Assembly: GCA_947598825.1 (NCBI GenBank)
Contig: CANQFM010000004.1
Coordinates: 1 to 64,000 of the forward strand
Source of the DNA: an uncultured Eisenbergiella sp.
GTDB lineage: Bacteria > Bacillota > Clostridia > Lachnospirales > Lachnospiraceae
Direction: 5' to 3'
DNA length: 64,000 nucleotides
The translations under genes were made by a program, and so were the position numbers. The notes under the pieces are model-generated. The model was given only the letters and a program-made list of their open reading frames with translations. It made no database searches and was not told the origin of the DNA. Shown here piece by piece: positions 49,185 to 58,838 of this stretch. Every line of letters starts with the position of its first letter. Within the stretch, counting starts at the first letter, position 1.

Positions 49185-51782
49185 TCAGCGGATCACCAGA
49201 TAATCCCTTGCAGGAACCGTTACGCCGTCCGGCGTCACCGCGTCGTCAAAACTGTAATTGACATAGACCTTCGTACCGTCCTCATAGGTGGTGCAGGACA
49301 TATTTTCTCCCAGCTTCTCATGATCGGTCATCTGCTGGTTGAATACGTGGCCCAATTCGCTGTTGTATCTGTTATAGATCTCCATCATTCTGTCGTGTTC
49401 TACCGCAAAATCGGAGGCATAATATTCGGTGTAAAGGGTCTTCTGCAGGGCAAAAGCCGTCTCCCGCATCAGGGAGAAGGAAAGGCCGGCCCCGTACTCC
49501 GCGGATTCCAGCAGCTCCTGCTGTTCGTCGCCGCAGGTATTCAAAGGAGCGCCCGTATAATTCACAAGGCCATGGATCGCAAGCTGATAAAAAGGAATCT
49601 CTTCATCCAGGATGGTATATCCGCTGCCCGCCAGATCCATATAGGTCACCATATCCGCATAGGGAACGGCATAATCGTTGCCCATATTGATCATGTTCTT
49701 CTGGCCGCCGTCCTCGATGTCCTTCAGCATCTGCGCCTGGGACTGCATGGCGCTCTGCCGGCTCACCGTATCCTTCAGATAATAATCGGAGGACAGTTCC
49801 ATTCCCGTATCCCGGAAGGCCACGTTGGCGTTGTATTTCGCCGCCGCGTTCGCCAGGGTCTGGGTATTTTTCTGGATCAGGTCCGGATGCAGCAGATAGT
49901 AGCTGTCCACGCCTTCCCTCGCAGCGTAGGTCACCGGACTGTAGACGAACAGCTCCGCCCTCTCCTTGGAAATAAACCGGGCCGCGTCCGTGAAGGAGAA
50001 GAAGCCGTCCAACAGGCCGCTGTCAAATTCGTAATGGGTCACGCCCTCCAGATACAGATCCACTCCCAGCTCCTTGGCCGTATCGCCCAGGGATTTGAGA
50101 TCCTTTTTGCTGCCCAGGGCCGAGATCGTCTTCGCCTTGCTTAAGAGCTTCTGGTTCACGCCGCCGTTGCACCAGCCGGTCAGCTTCACGGACATATTCC
50201 CCATGCCCTCTTCCGACAACTGCCGGATCATATCTTCCGCTTCGCTGTACTTCGTCAGCCGCAGGGGCCGGGAAACCGGTACGCCAAGGATCTGCTTTAC
50301 TTTATCCACCGCACCCACGATCTCCAGCGCCACAGGGGCCTGCGTATCGTCGTTTGGCGTCAGGTACTCTCCGTACTGATCCCGCAGATAACCCTGATAG
50401 GCTTTGGCCATGTCCACATAGTCGTTGCTGTCCACGAAACGGTACCGCTGGGTCAGCGTCTCATGAGGCAGCGTCTCCAAAAACTTGTAGGTATTCTGGC
50501 TGCCCAGGTCGCCCACCTCGAACAGTTCCCGGGGGCTGATGCTGTAGACCGCGTTCACATAGTTGTAGCTGCCGCCGTGTCCGGCGATATCGGCCTGTAT
50601 GGATGCATAGGGCACGCCCTCTTCCAGGATACAGATAAAGGAATCGTCCCCATTGGCGATGCCGAAGGCATTGTAGTAGATCCTGCTATCGTGTACCACC
50701 GCGTCCCTGGACAGGGCCATGTCCCATCCGTAGAGATTGGCATAATAGGATGCCTGGGAAAGCTTGTTGTTATTGAAGTTGATCAGCGCGCCGCCGCCCT
50801 CCGGCACCATCAGGTAGCCCTCGTCCTCCGGGCCGCCCGCGCCGAAATAAGGCAGCATGACCATCGTATAGATGGGAGCGCTCTTTTTATATTCCATATC
50901 GTCCAGCGGCATTTCCACCACCAGATCCCCGCCGTCCAGACGGTAGGTCATGCTGACGTTGAACACCAGCTTGTTGCTGGTCTTTAATTTGTTGTTCAGC
51001 GCCTTATCCGCTTCCAGATCCTCCGCCGTATAGCCGGCCGTTTCAAAGATCTGTTCCAGCTTGATGGTGGCCGCGCCGGAAACGGTCGTATCCCTCAGCA
51101 CATAAATGGGTTCCGTCTCCAGAATGGGATAATCGGCCAGAAGCTGCTCCGGGTCGTCGTCCTTGCCCAGATCGTTGATGTCATACTTCTTATAATAACG
51201 CCGGATGAAGCTGGCATCCTGCTTGCCTGCCGCATCGAACCATTCCTGCATCTTCGCGACCGTGGTGACCGGCGGGATCTTATACTCCCTCTCCGCTTCG
51301 CCGATGGAATAGTTGACCTTGATATAATCCTCGCCCTGTTCGATCTCATAGAGCTGGTTGTCAATGCCGTAGCTGAAATTGTCGAAGGTAGTCTGCAGTC
51401 CCGTCGCCTGGCTGAAAGTCAGAAGCAGGGTGGACTGGAGCCTGCCCTTATATGACGCCACCGCCAGCGGATCAGAAGCCGCCTCGGGGGGATTGGAATA
51501 CCAGATCTTCCCCGTGTCCTTCACTTCCAGGGCGATCTGGGTAGTGGCAGGATCCATGGTCAGCTTCAGCCGGTCATTTTCCACTACGATCGGATCCATC
51601 GTCCCGTCGTAACCGTTGACTCCCACCACCGGTTCCTGTTCCGTAGCCGTCTGGAAATTGATGATCACTACGATCGCCACAGCGATAACAGCCGTTATGA
51701 TCACGGGGACGGCCAGACTTTTAAGCTGTCTGACCACAGCCGCCTTCCATTCCGCTTTTCTTACTGATTTTTCTTTCTTCAT
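49185..51782 (-). CDS. DUF5696 domain-containing membrane-anchored protein
   Basis: An 865-residue protein with one N-terminal membrane helix (about 23-43, after a basic stretch) and a large outer domain. The first half is beta-rich, with AIVVEN/MDPATTQIALEVKDTGKIW-like strands; the second half looks like a TIM barrel, with VKLTGWCNGG, LYLEGVTHYEFDSG and NVAFRDTGMELSSDYYL as likely active-site strands bearing Glu/Asp. This matches what is annotated as DUF5696. I infer a surface glycosidase, but no reaction is established. I use the ATG at 51782 (GGGAG 5 bases ahead). It ends the cassette with Yip1 and NHL proteins. Confidence 0.8.
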   Translation of the reverse strand: MKKEKSVRKAEWKAAVVRQLKSLAVPVIITAVIAVAIVVIINFQTATEQEPVVGVNGYDGTMDPIVVENDRLKLTMDPATTQIALEVKDTGKIWYSNPPEAASDPLAVASYKGRLQSTLLLTFSQATGLQTTFDNFSYGIDNQLYEIEQGEDYIKVNYSIGEAEREYKIPPVTTVAKMQEWFDAAGKQDASFIRRYYKKYDINDLGKDDDPEQLLADYPILETEPIYVLRDTTVSGAATIKLEQIFETAGYTAEDLEADKALNNKLKTSNKLVFNVSMTYRLDGGDLVVEMPLDDMEYKKSAPIYTMVMLPYFGAGGPEDEGYLMVPEGGGALINFNNNKLSQASYYANLYGWDMALSRDAVVHDSRIYYNAFGIANGDDSFICILEEGVPYASIQADIAGHGGSYNYVNAVYSISPRELFEVGDLGSQNTYKFLETLPHETLTQRYRFVDSNDYVDMAKAYQGYLRDQYGEYLTPNDDTQAPVALEIVGAVDKVKQILGVPVSRPLRLTKYSEAEDMIRQLSEEGMGNMSVKLTGWCNGGVNQKLLSKAKTISALGSKKDLKSLGDTAKELGVDLYLEGVTHYEFDSGLLDGFFSFTDAARFISKERAELFVYSPVTYAAREGVDSYYLLHPDLIQKNTQTLANAAAKYNANVAFRDTGMELSSDYYLKDTVSRQSAMQSQAQMLKDIEDGGQKNMINMGNDYAVPYADMVTYMDLAGSGYTILDEEIPFYQLAIHGLVNYTGAPLNTCGDEQQELLESAEYGAGLSFSLMRETAFALQKTLYTEYYASDFAVEHDRMMEIYNRYNSELGHVFNQQMTDHEKLGENMSCTTYEDGTKVYVNYSFDDAVTPDGVTVPARDYLVIR

Positions 51783-51838
51783 GGTCACTCCCATCCTTTA
51801 CGTTCCGGCAGATATCCTTTTTTCGTCCTGCTCCCCTG

Positions 51839-52495
51839 CTATAGTCGGAACATGATCTCTTTGGCCAGGGATATGAAATACGCCACGCCCTGAGAAATCA
51901 TGCCGAAAAACAGCAGCAGGATAAATACGATCACCAGCATGGCAAAGAGGCTCGCCACCATAAACAGGATATTCTTTGCCATTCCGAATTCGTGGATCTG
52001 TCCCATGGCCGCGATAAAGAGCAGGGCGGCCCACACCAGGGACAGGGCGCTTAAGACCGAATAGAACTCCGCCTCATCCACCGTCACAAAGTTGCTGAAA
52101 ATCATCAGCGGAAACTGCATCAACGGGTACGGCGTCAAGGCGTAGCAGCTTGCCATATACACCTGCCCCAGCCTCGCTTTGCCGTCGAACAGTGTGGTCA
52201 GCCCCCAGTTGCCGATTACAAACATGGCAAGAGGGAACAGCACGCTGGCGATATACAGGAAGATGTTGATATCCTCCCAGTAGACCGTTATAAAGATAAA
52301 ACTGGTATAGCGCAGCTTCAGCACCCGGATCAGAAGGGTCAGAAACAGGATGGTGTTCGCCGCCGCGTAGGTGCCCCGTTTCTCATGGGTCAGATCCCAG
52401 AAGCCGTCCAGAGGGTGGGTAATACAGTACAGCGCGAACTTCAGGCTTCCCAGATACCGTTGAAAGTCGATTTTATTATTCAGTGCAGCAATCAT
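51839..52495 (-). CDS. Yip1 family membrane protein
   Basis: A 218-residue protein with five or six membrane helices, matching the Yip1/YIPF domain: FALYCITHPLDGFWDLTHEKRG at the start, then helices from TILFLTLLIRVL, and the typical Gly/Pro segment YALTPYPLMQFPLM. Bacterial members have no defined role. It lies 16 bases after the NHL protein and 57 before the DUF5696 gene in the same orientation. The ATG at 52495 follows GGGGAG; the longer frame overlaps the NHL gene end. Confidence 0.85.
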   Translation of the reverse strand: MIAALNNKIDFQRYLGSLKFALYCITHPLDGFWDLTHEKRGTYAAANTILFLTLLIRVLKLRYTSFIFITVYWEDINIFLYIASVLFPLAMFVIGNWGLTTLFDGKARLGQVYMASCYALTPYPLMQFPLMIFSNFVTVDEAEFYSVLSALSLVWAALLFIAAMGQIHEFGMAKNILFMVASLFAMLVIVFILLLFFGMISQGVAYFISLAKEIMFRL

Positions 52496-52511
52496 ACCGG
52501 TCTCCCCTTCC

Positions 52512-54014
52512 CTAGAATCTGAAGATATCTGCGATATCGATCTCATGCTTGATGCTCTTGACCTTGCCGATGGAAAGCGGGATCAGGAAGATCGCCAGAA
52601 CGACGATGACGATGACCACGATATGATCCTCCACCCACTCTTTCCGGTACTGCTTATAAGCCTTGGAATAATTCTCGTCGTCATATTTGAGTTCAAAGTA
52701 ATCCATGGCTTCTTTGTATTTCTCCTGGCGCAGCAGGGAACGGCCGATGCCGATATAGGCCAGGTCGTAGTTGCCGTCCAGATCCATGACTTTCTGCCAG
52801 CTTTCTCCGGAAACCTCATAATCCCCTTCGTCAAACTGCTCGATGGCGTCATAGACCAGTTCGCCGAACTCGGTGGGGGTAAACAGCGTAATGCTGCAGT
52901 CCAGGGAATCCAGCACCAGAAGGTCGTGGTCCATATGCTCGATGGCCGCCGGCTGTCTGAAAAACCCGTCCATATTGCCGTTGCCGCCAAAACAGAACAC
53001 CGTCTTGCCCTGATCGTCGTATCCGAACAGGCGGCCCCTGTTTTTGTCCAGGCACACATAGATATCGTTGTCCAGCACGGTCACATCCGTAAAATAGGAC
53101 GGGCCCTCATAGCCGCCGCCTTCGCCCCAGTACAGGTCACCGTAGGTGGGGTATTCACCGTTCTGCACCAGGATATCGGTTCCCATCAGGTTCAGCTTGC
53201 GCACGGCGTCGGCGGCGCCGGAATCCAGATCCTCTTCCTCCTGCCCGCCCGCGCAGGCGTAAATGAAGCCTTCCTGATCCATATAGATGTTGTCGTATGC
53301 GGTAGGGACAAAGGAGGCCATACGCTGTCTCTGTTCCTGGGTCGCAAATTTCTTCCAGAGATAATCCACCAGATCGTAGGTAACGGGAGTCGCGCCCACA
53401 AAACCGGAGAAGGTGCCGTCCGCCTCATATTTGCACAGACCCTGGTTGATACTGGTGGCAATACAGTACACACGCCCCGCCGTATCGACTACCAGCTTGG
53501 AAGGCTTAAAGGTGCTGTCCGCGCTGACGGTGGAATCCACCGGCAGATCAAACTGCAGCAGGTAGTTTAAATCGCTGTCCAGCTTCAGGATCCTGGCGTT
53601 GCCCTGGTCGCAGATGAAGATGTCCCCTTCCTCCGAAACGGCAATGTCCGTCGGCTGGGAAAGATCCTTTACCTCTACGTCCCCCTGGATGCTGCCGAAG
53701 ATGCGCTCCACTTCAAACTGCTCCGTCCCCGTGCGCTTGAGCTGCACGATCCGGTTGTTGCCTGTGTCGCAGATATAAACCATATCATCCTTCACAAACA
53801 GGCCCTGGGGCGTGACGAAATTGTCCTCCAGGCCGAAGGCCTCCGCCGGATATACCTTCGTCACCGTATAAAAGTCCGGGGAATCCTGCACGTCGCCCCA
53901 ATAATCGTAATTGTATGTATAACTTCTCTCCCGCGCCGAAACGTTGATGGAGGATGCGGTCAGGATCACGGCTCCCAGCGCCAGCGCGCCCAATGCTTTG
54001 ATTCTCTTTTTCAT
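52512..54014 (-). CDS. NHL-repeat beta-propeller protein with TPR-like region and C-terminal membrane helix
   Basis: A 500-residue protein. A signal peptide (ALGALALGAVILTASSINVSA) leads into NHL repeats: VTPQGLFVKDDMVYICDTGN, then QPTDIAVSEEGDIFICDQGN and at least three more blades. A TPR-like segment follows (about 410-460, LAYIGIGRSLLRQEKYKEAM). A C-terminal helix (about 463-483, VVIVIVVLAIFLIPLSI) anchors it with the propeller outside. Such propellers bind glycans or proteins. It sits between permease and Yip1 genes, 18 bases after the permease. The start at 54014 is set by GAGG. Confidence 0.88.
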   Translation of the reverse strand: MKKRIKALGALALGAVILTASSINVSARERSYTYNYDYWGDVQDSPDFYTVTKVYPAEAFGLEDNFVTPQGLFVKDDMVYICDTGNNRIVQLKRTGTEQFEVERIFGSIQGDVEVKDLSQPTDIAVSEEGDIFICDQGNARILKLDSDLNYLLQFDLPVDSTVSADSTFKPSKLVVDTAGRVYCIATSINQGLCKYEADGTFSGFVGATPVTYDLVDYLWKKFATQEQRQRMASFVPTAYDNIYMDQEGFIYACAGGQEEEDLDSGAADAVRKLNLMGTDILVQNGEYPTYGDLYWGEGGGYEGPSYFTDVTVLDNDIYVCLDKNRGRLFGYDDQGKTVFCFGGNGNMDGFFRQPAAIEHMDHDLLVLDSLDCSITLFTPTEFGELVYDAIEQFDEGDYEVSGESWQKVMDLDGNYDLAYIGIGRSLLRQEKYKEAMDYFELKYDDENYSKAYKQYRKEWVEDHIVVIVIVVLAIFLIPLSIGKVKSIKHEIDIADIFRF

Positions 54015-54032
54015 AGGCCACCTCATTTGCTG

Positions 54033-54938
54033 TTAATCCTTCAGACCGGAGCTTGCCATGGTTTCCAGGATCTGGCTCTCGGAGAAGATGAATATGGCGA
54101 TCGGAACCACCATCAGCACCACCAGCACTGCGGCCCCCTGTCCGGTCCTGGCGATACCGCCGCTCTGGATCTGCTGCATGGCATACACCAGGGTCTTCTT
54201 CGCCTCGGAATAAATAAAGGTAGCCGCCTTGTTGTTCCACAGGCCCTGCACGGAGAAGATGATCAGCGTCATCCAGGCCGGCTTTACGTTGGGCATCACG
54301 ATACCGGAAAACACCCGCCACTCGTTGGCGCCGTCGATCTTGGCCGCCTCGATCAGAGAGGTGGGCAGGCCCTCCATGAACTGCTTCATCAAAAACAGTC
54401 CCATGGGGGAGGCGAAAGCCGGAATGATAATGGACCAGTAGGTGTCGATCCAGCCCAGGCCGTTTAAGATCAGGTAGTTGGGGATCTGGGTCACATAACC
54501 GGTGAACATCATGGCCACGGTAACCAGTTTAAAGAACGTCTGCCCGCCGGGGAAATCGTACTTCGCCAGTACGAAAGCGCCCATGGATGCCACGATCAGA
54601 TGTCCGAAGGTCCCCACGAATGTGATAAACACCGTATTGAACAGATACCGGGAAAAGGTCACCCAGGATTTGCCCATGGTCACAAACAGGTCGGAGAAGT
54701 TATCAAACGTCGGGTTCTGCGGGAAGATCCGCGGCGGGAACTTGAACAGCTCATCCAGCGGCTTTAAGGCGCTGCTGACCGCGTACACGATGGGGAACAC
54801 CATGACTACAGCCACAAACAGCAGGAACAGATACAGGAAAATATCCCCCCAGATGGAACGGTTTGGTTTCCTTCTCTTGATCAGCTTCTTGTGATAAACC
54901 GCTTCCACATTTTCTTGTTTTTTCTTCTTCTTGCTCAT
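54033..54938 (-). CDS. Carbohydrate ABC transporter permease (AraQ/LplC-like)
   Basis: A 301-residue permease with a Lys-rich N-terminus, six helices and contact loop IEAAKIDGANEWRVFSGI. Its family imports sugars with a separate binding protein. One base separates it from the stop of its partner permease. It belongs to the cassette with the chimeric binding protein. Confidence 0.92.
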   Translation of the reverse strand: MSKKKKKQENVEAVYHKKLIKRRKPNRSIWGDIFLYLFLLFVAVVMVFPIVYAVSSALKPLDELFKFPPRIFPQNPTFDNFSDLFVTMGKSWVTFSRYLFNTVFITFVGTFGHLIVASMGAFVLAKYDFPGGQTFFKLVTVAMMFTGYVTQIPNYLILNGLGWIDTYWSIIIPAFASPMGLFLMKQFMEGLPTSLIEAAKIDGANEWRVFSGIVMPNVKPAWMTLIIFSVQGLWNNKAATFIYSEAKKTLVYAMQQIQSGGIARTGQGAAVLVVLMVVPIAIFIFSESQILETMASSGLKD

Positions 54939-54939
54939 A

Positions 54940-55878
54940 TCAGGTCCCCACTCTCCTCAACAGACTTTGTATTGCCTTGTTACAAAGGATCATAATAAGG
55001 AACAATATCGTCGCGATCGCACATGCGTAACCCATTTCAAACCGGGTAAAGCCGTAGTCGAACAGGTGGGTGACGATGGTACGGGCCGCATAATCCGTAC
55101 TGGGATATCCGCACAGGGCCATGGTCACGTCGCAAACGCCGAAAGCCTGGGTGATGGACATGACCGCGCCGAACATCAGCATAGGCTTCATGTTGGGAAG
55201 CGTGATATACCACAGCTCCTGCCATCTGTTCTTGATCCCGTCCATGTAGCCCGCTTCAAACTGGGAGCGGTCCACACCCTGCAGGCCGGCTACGAAGGAA
55301 AGGAAGCCGGTGCCCAGGCTCATCCACAGGATGACCAGCATACAGATCGGCAGCATATACTTGGGATCGATGAACCACAGGATCGGCTTATCGATGAGCC
55401 CCAGGTTCATCAAAAAGGCGTTTACATAGCCGTAAGCGTCGCCCCTGAAAAACACGGAGAAGATCACATAACAGTTGCCCGCGATGGAGGGGGCGTAGAA
55501 CACGACCACCGCCACGCTGCGCACCCAGCGGGGCAGCTCGTTGATCAGCCAGGCGAACAGGAAGGACATGATATAGCCCAAAGGGCCGGTGATCACGGCG
55601 ATCATGAAAGTGTTCTTAAGACCGATCAGGAAAATATCGTCCTCCAGGATCAGGCTGATATAGTTCTGCAGCCCGATAAAGCTGGGCGGCTCCAGGATGT
55701 TATAGTAGGTAAAGCTGAAAAAGATGGAGGCCACCACCGGCGCGATGTAAAACAGCGTGAACAAAAGCGCGTAGGGGAAAAGGAAAGCATAGCACATTTT
55801 GCTCTTCTTCGCCTTTTTCCAGGCCACCTGCATATTATGCTTGCGCAGCGTCAGATATTTCTTCCAATATTCTTTCAT
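54940..55878 (-). CDS. Carbohydrate ABC transporter permease (UgpA/LplB-like)
   Basis: A 312-residue permease with six helices (first helix FLFPYALLFTLFYIAPVV) and the contact loop FEAGYMDGIKNRWQELWYI, in which the usual EAA is EAG and one residue is inserted. It follows the chimeric binding protein by 11 bases. GGAGGAGAG precedes the ATG. Confidence 0.92.
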   Translation of the reverse strand: MKEYWKKYLTLRKHNMQVAWKKAKKSKMCYAFLFPYALLFTLFYIAPVVASIFFSFTYYNILEPPSFIGLQNYISLILEDDIFLIGLKNTFMIAVITGPLGYIMSFLFAWLINELPRWVRSVAVVVFYAPSIAGNCYVIFSVFFRGDAYGYVNAFLMNLGLIDKPILWFIDPKYMLPICMLVILWMSLGTGFLSFVAGLQGVDRSQFEAGYMDGIKNRWQELWYITLPNMKPMLMFGAVMSITQAFGVCDVTMALCGYPSTDYAARTIVTHLFDYGFTRFEMGYACAIATILFLIMILCNKAIQSLLRRVGT

Positions 55879-55889
55879 GCTCTCCTCCC

Positions 55890-58838
55890 CTATTCTTCCA
55901 ACGGCAGGCCGAACTCGATACGTTTCTTGGTGAGCTCGTCATTGATGGTTACCGCGTAGTCTATGATGGTCTCACGGGAATCAACCTTTTCGTTGATCAC
56001 CTTGCGGATGGCGTTGGTAATATGGCGGCCGGTAAAGTATCCTCCGGGCACCTCCCGGATTCCTACGGTCTGATCCCACTGGTCGCTGAGCACCTCGATA
56101 TCGTCGGCGCTCCAGGAAAGCTGTACGAAAGCGTCCTTATTGGCCGTCGCGTACCGGGCCGAGGACCCGAGCAGCGCTTCTATCTCACGGCCGAAACGCA
56201 CCTGGGTGTCGGGCTGCGCCCACCACTTCATAAACTCCCAGGAAGCATTTCGCAAAGATTCTTTTTTGGTAGCGATCATCATCGTGGCGTTGCCGGTGAT
56301 GAAGTCGGAACGGTCGATGTATGTGCTGCCGTCGGCGTTCGTATATTCCGTGCCCGGGATCAGGGTGAAATCCCACAGGCCGCGGATCTCAGGCGCCGAC
56401 ACCATCAGCGTGTTATAGGTCGAGTAGGCCGATATGCCGATGGGCATCTCGCCGGAACGGAACCGGCTGACGAAATCGTAGATCGTCGGAAGGCCGTAAT
56501 CGTTGAAATACCGGACGTAATCCTTAAAGGCCCTCACGCCGGCCTCGGAGTCCACCGTGGTCTTGCCGCCCATCTCGGTATACATGTCGCCGCCGTACTG
56601 GTACAACAGCGTGAAGTACAAAGACAGATCCGGCGTATTGGAGGCCACCGATGTGCTGGCCGTGGTGGTACTGCTGCTGCCGGCCGCCGTAGGAATCCCG
56701 ATGGAAAGGTTGTTGCCCTGGATGGTAGGAAGCAGTTCGATCAGCTCCTGCCATGTCTGGGGCACTTCCACTCCCAGCTCCTGCAGCACGTCCTTGCGGT
56801 AGAACATCACGTTAAAGGTCTGGGTCTCGGGGATGGCATAAATATGTCCGTCCAGCCCGTACTGCTCATAGGAACTCTTCGTATAGTGGGAGAATACCTC
56901 CTCCCAGTCAGGGAACTGGGTCAGATCCTCCACCGCGTTACGCAGAGCCAGATTGACCGGCTGATCCGCGCCTACGGAAAGGACCACGTTCGGGCCTCTG
57001 CCGGCCATCACGGCGTTGAGCAGGGCGCTGGGATCTACCACTTCCACGTTGACCTTCACGCCCGTGTCGGGAGTAAAGGTATCGTCCACCATGGACTTTA
57101 GGATCGTGCCCTGGTCGCGCCCGGTCAGGATCCAGACCTTGACCACGTCCTCGCCGCTGTTCTCATCATATACGTCGCCCACCGAGTTGTAATCCACCAC
57201 GAAAGACGCGGCAAAAGATTTCATCTCGTGCCAGACGGAACTGAAAACATTGGATTTGTCGTTGGCCGGTTTCACGTCGGTGCTGCAGACTTCCAGATAA
57301 TCGATGTCCAGCTTCGTCTCGCTCAAATTCAGGGCCGCCGTGCCCAGGGATGTGATATTGTCCTTAAAGGTGGTAAACTCCAGCGTGATCTTCTGGGGCT
57401 TCTTGCAGAAACGCTCCAACTGCTGGGCCACCGTCTGGGCGGAGGCGATATTGTCCGCTTTCTGTCCACTGTAGGCCACCATGTCGTCCACAATCTTGAA
57501 CAGCCGCTTGGACTCCAGATCCATGGCCTCCATGACCTCGGGATAATTGCGCTCGATAAAATAGTCCCGGTACTGGTCGGGGGTCGCGCCCGTGTATACC
57601 AGCACCTTCCGGTAGATCTGATTCAGGCGGAAGGTGGAATCCTCCAGTTCTTCCAGGATAGGGCCAACGCCGCCCAGGGTCGCCTCCAGGCGGATGGTAT
57701 GCTTGCCGGCCGTCAGATAGAACTGATAGGGATCGCCCTGCTCATCTCCCAGCGTCATGCAGTTCCAGTCGTTGCTGTAGGCAAAGGCGATATCCTTCAT
57801 CTCTTCAAAGGGGATCTGCCCGTCTATGTATACGCTCCTGCTGGATACCACGCCGCGGGAGTAGTTCTGACGCCCTTTCACCATAATGTTGTAGAAGCCG
57901 TCCTGGGGCACTTCAAACTCCCACTCGATCCACTGGCCGGAGCTTCTCCAGGCGTCGCCGCCCACATAGTTCAGCACCGTAGTGGTCACGCTGTTGGGCT
58001 GGGTGGTAGGGGACGATCTGTCATATTTTGCATAAAGGGAAGATTCGGAACGATAGGTGGAATCCTCGCCCTGGATGATCTGGGAATAACCGGTCACATT
58101 GCTGCCGGAGGGCTGGGCCGCCAGGTATTCCTCATAAGTGGGCTTAGACGTCACCGGGCTGAGAGAAAGCCTGCGCAGTACCAGAGGTTCATTCTCTCCC
58201 ATCAGGGTCAGTTCATTGGCTCCTTTTTCCAGATAGAACAGATAAGGCTCCGTCTCATAGCCCATATCGTCCTTGAAATACGCGGACTGCCACTGGAAGG
58301 ACTCCACCTGGACGGGACGGATCTCGTTGCCCTGGTTGTCGACCTTGACTGCTCCGCCGTCCTGCCAGATCCTGGTGAACGTGATATTATTGGCCCCGTC
58401 AAAGGGAAGCTCGCCGTTGATATAGACGGAACGCTCCGCCGGCACGCCTCTGGATTCCGGCGCCAGATATTCCATATACAGATTATAAAAACCGCTCTCG
58501 GGCACCTCTACCTGCCAGGTGACAGTAGAGCCGGACGCAGTAAAGAGGGCTTTCGCCTCGCCCTCATAATCCTCATAAACTTCCACGTCCTGGGCGTCGG
58601 TATAGCCGAACAGATCGATGTCCACGCCCTGGCCGGGGTATGCGGCCCCCTCATGGTCATTCAGATACCCGGTGTAGGTCCCTGCCCTCTCCATGCCTTC
58701 CACATCTTTGGTGAGGTCCGCTCCCGCGTATTTGTCGCTGAAGTTCTCCACATCGTCGCGCAGGACAAAAAAGGCAAAAAGAGCTACCACTGCCACGATG
58801 ACAACGCCTGCGACGATCTTTTTAGTAGAATTTTTCAT
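55890..58838 (-). CDS. Chimeric membrane-anchored solute-binding protein with jelly-roll modules
   Basis: A 982-residue protein about twice the size of an ordinary solute-binding protein. A single N-terminal helix (IVAGVVIVAVVALFAFFVL) without a lipobox cysteine anchors it. Two related carbohydrate-binding-like jelly rolls follow (about 80-230 and 255-410), each with a VPESGFYNLYMEY / VPQDGFYNIMVKG strand and an RSVYINGELPF / RSVYIDGQIPF strand. A helical spacer (about 430-540) leads to a complete family 1 binding fold (about 570-982). It starts the cassette with two permeases. TTG four codons upstream is rejected in favour of the ATG with GGAGGG 5 bases ahead. Confidence 0.88.
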   Translation of the reverse strand: MKNSTKKIVAGVVIVAVVALFAFFVLRDDVENFSDKYAGADLTKDVEGMERAGTYTGYLNDHEGAAYPGQGVDIDLFGYTDAQDVEVYEDYEGEAKALFTASGSTVTWQVEVPESGFYNLYMEYLAPESRGVPAERSVYINGELPFDGANNITFTRIWQDGGAVKVDNQGNEIRPVQVESFQWQSAYFKDDMGYETEPYLFYLEKGANELTLMGENEPLVLRRLSLSPVTSKPTYEEYLAAQPSGSNVTGYSQIIQGEDSTYRSESSLYAKYDRSSPTTQPNSVTTTVLNYVGGDAWRSSGQWIEWEFEVPQDGFYNIMVKGRQNYSRGVVSSRSVYIDGQIPFEEMKDIAFAYSNDWNCMTLGDEQGDPYQFYLTAGKHTIRLEATLGGVGPILEELEDSTFRLNQIYRKVLVYTGATPDQYRDYFIERNYPEVMEAMDLESKRLFKIVDDMVAYSGQKADNIASAQTVAQQLERFCKKPQKITLEFTTFKDNITSLGTAALNLSETKLDIDYLEVCSTDVKPANDKSNVFSSVWHEMKSFAASFVVDYNSVGDVYDENSGEDVVKVWILTGRDQGTILKSMVDDTFTPDTGVKVNVEVVDPSALLNAVMAGRGPNVVLSVGADQPVNLALRNAVEDLTQFPDWEEVFSHYTKSSYEQYGLDGHIYAIPETQTFNVMFYRKDVLQELGVEVPQTWQELIELLPTIQGNNLSIGIPTAAGSSSTTTASTSVASNTPDLSLYFTLLYQYGGDMYTEMGGKTTVDSEAGVRAFKDYVRYFNDYGLPTIYDFVSRFRSGEMPIGISAYSTYNTLMVSAPEIRGLWDFTLIPGTEYTNADGSTYIDRSDFITGNATMMIATKKESLRNASWEFMKWWAQPDTQVRFGREIEALLGSSARYATANKDAFVQLSWSADDIEVLSDQWDQTVGIREVPGGYFTGRHITNAIRKVINEKVDSRETIIDYAVTINDELTKKRIEFGLPLEE

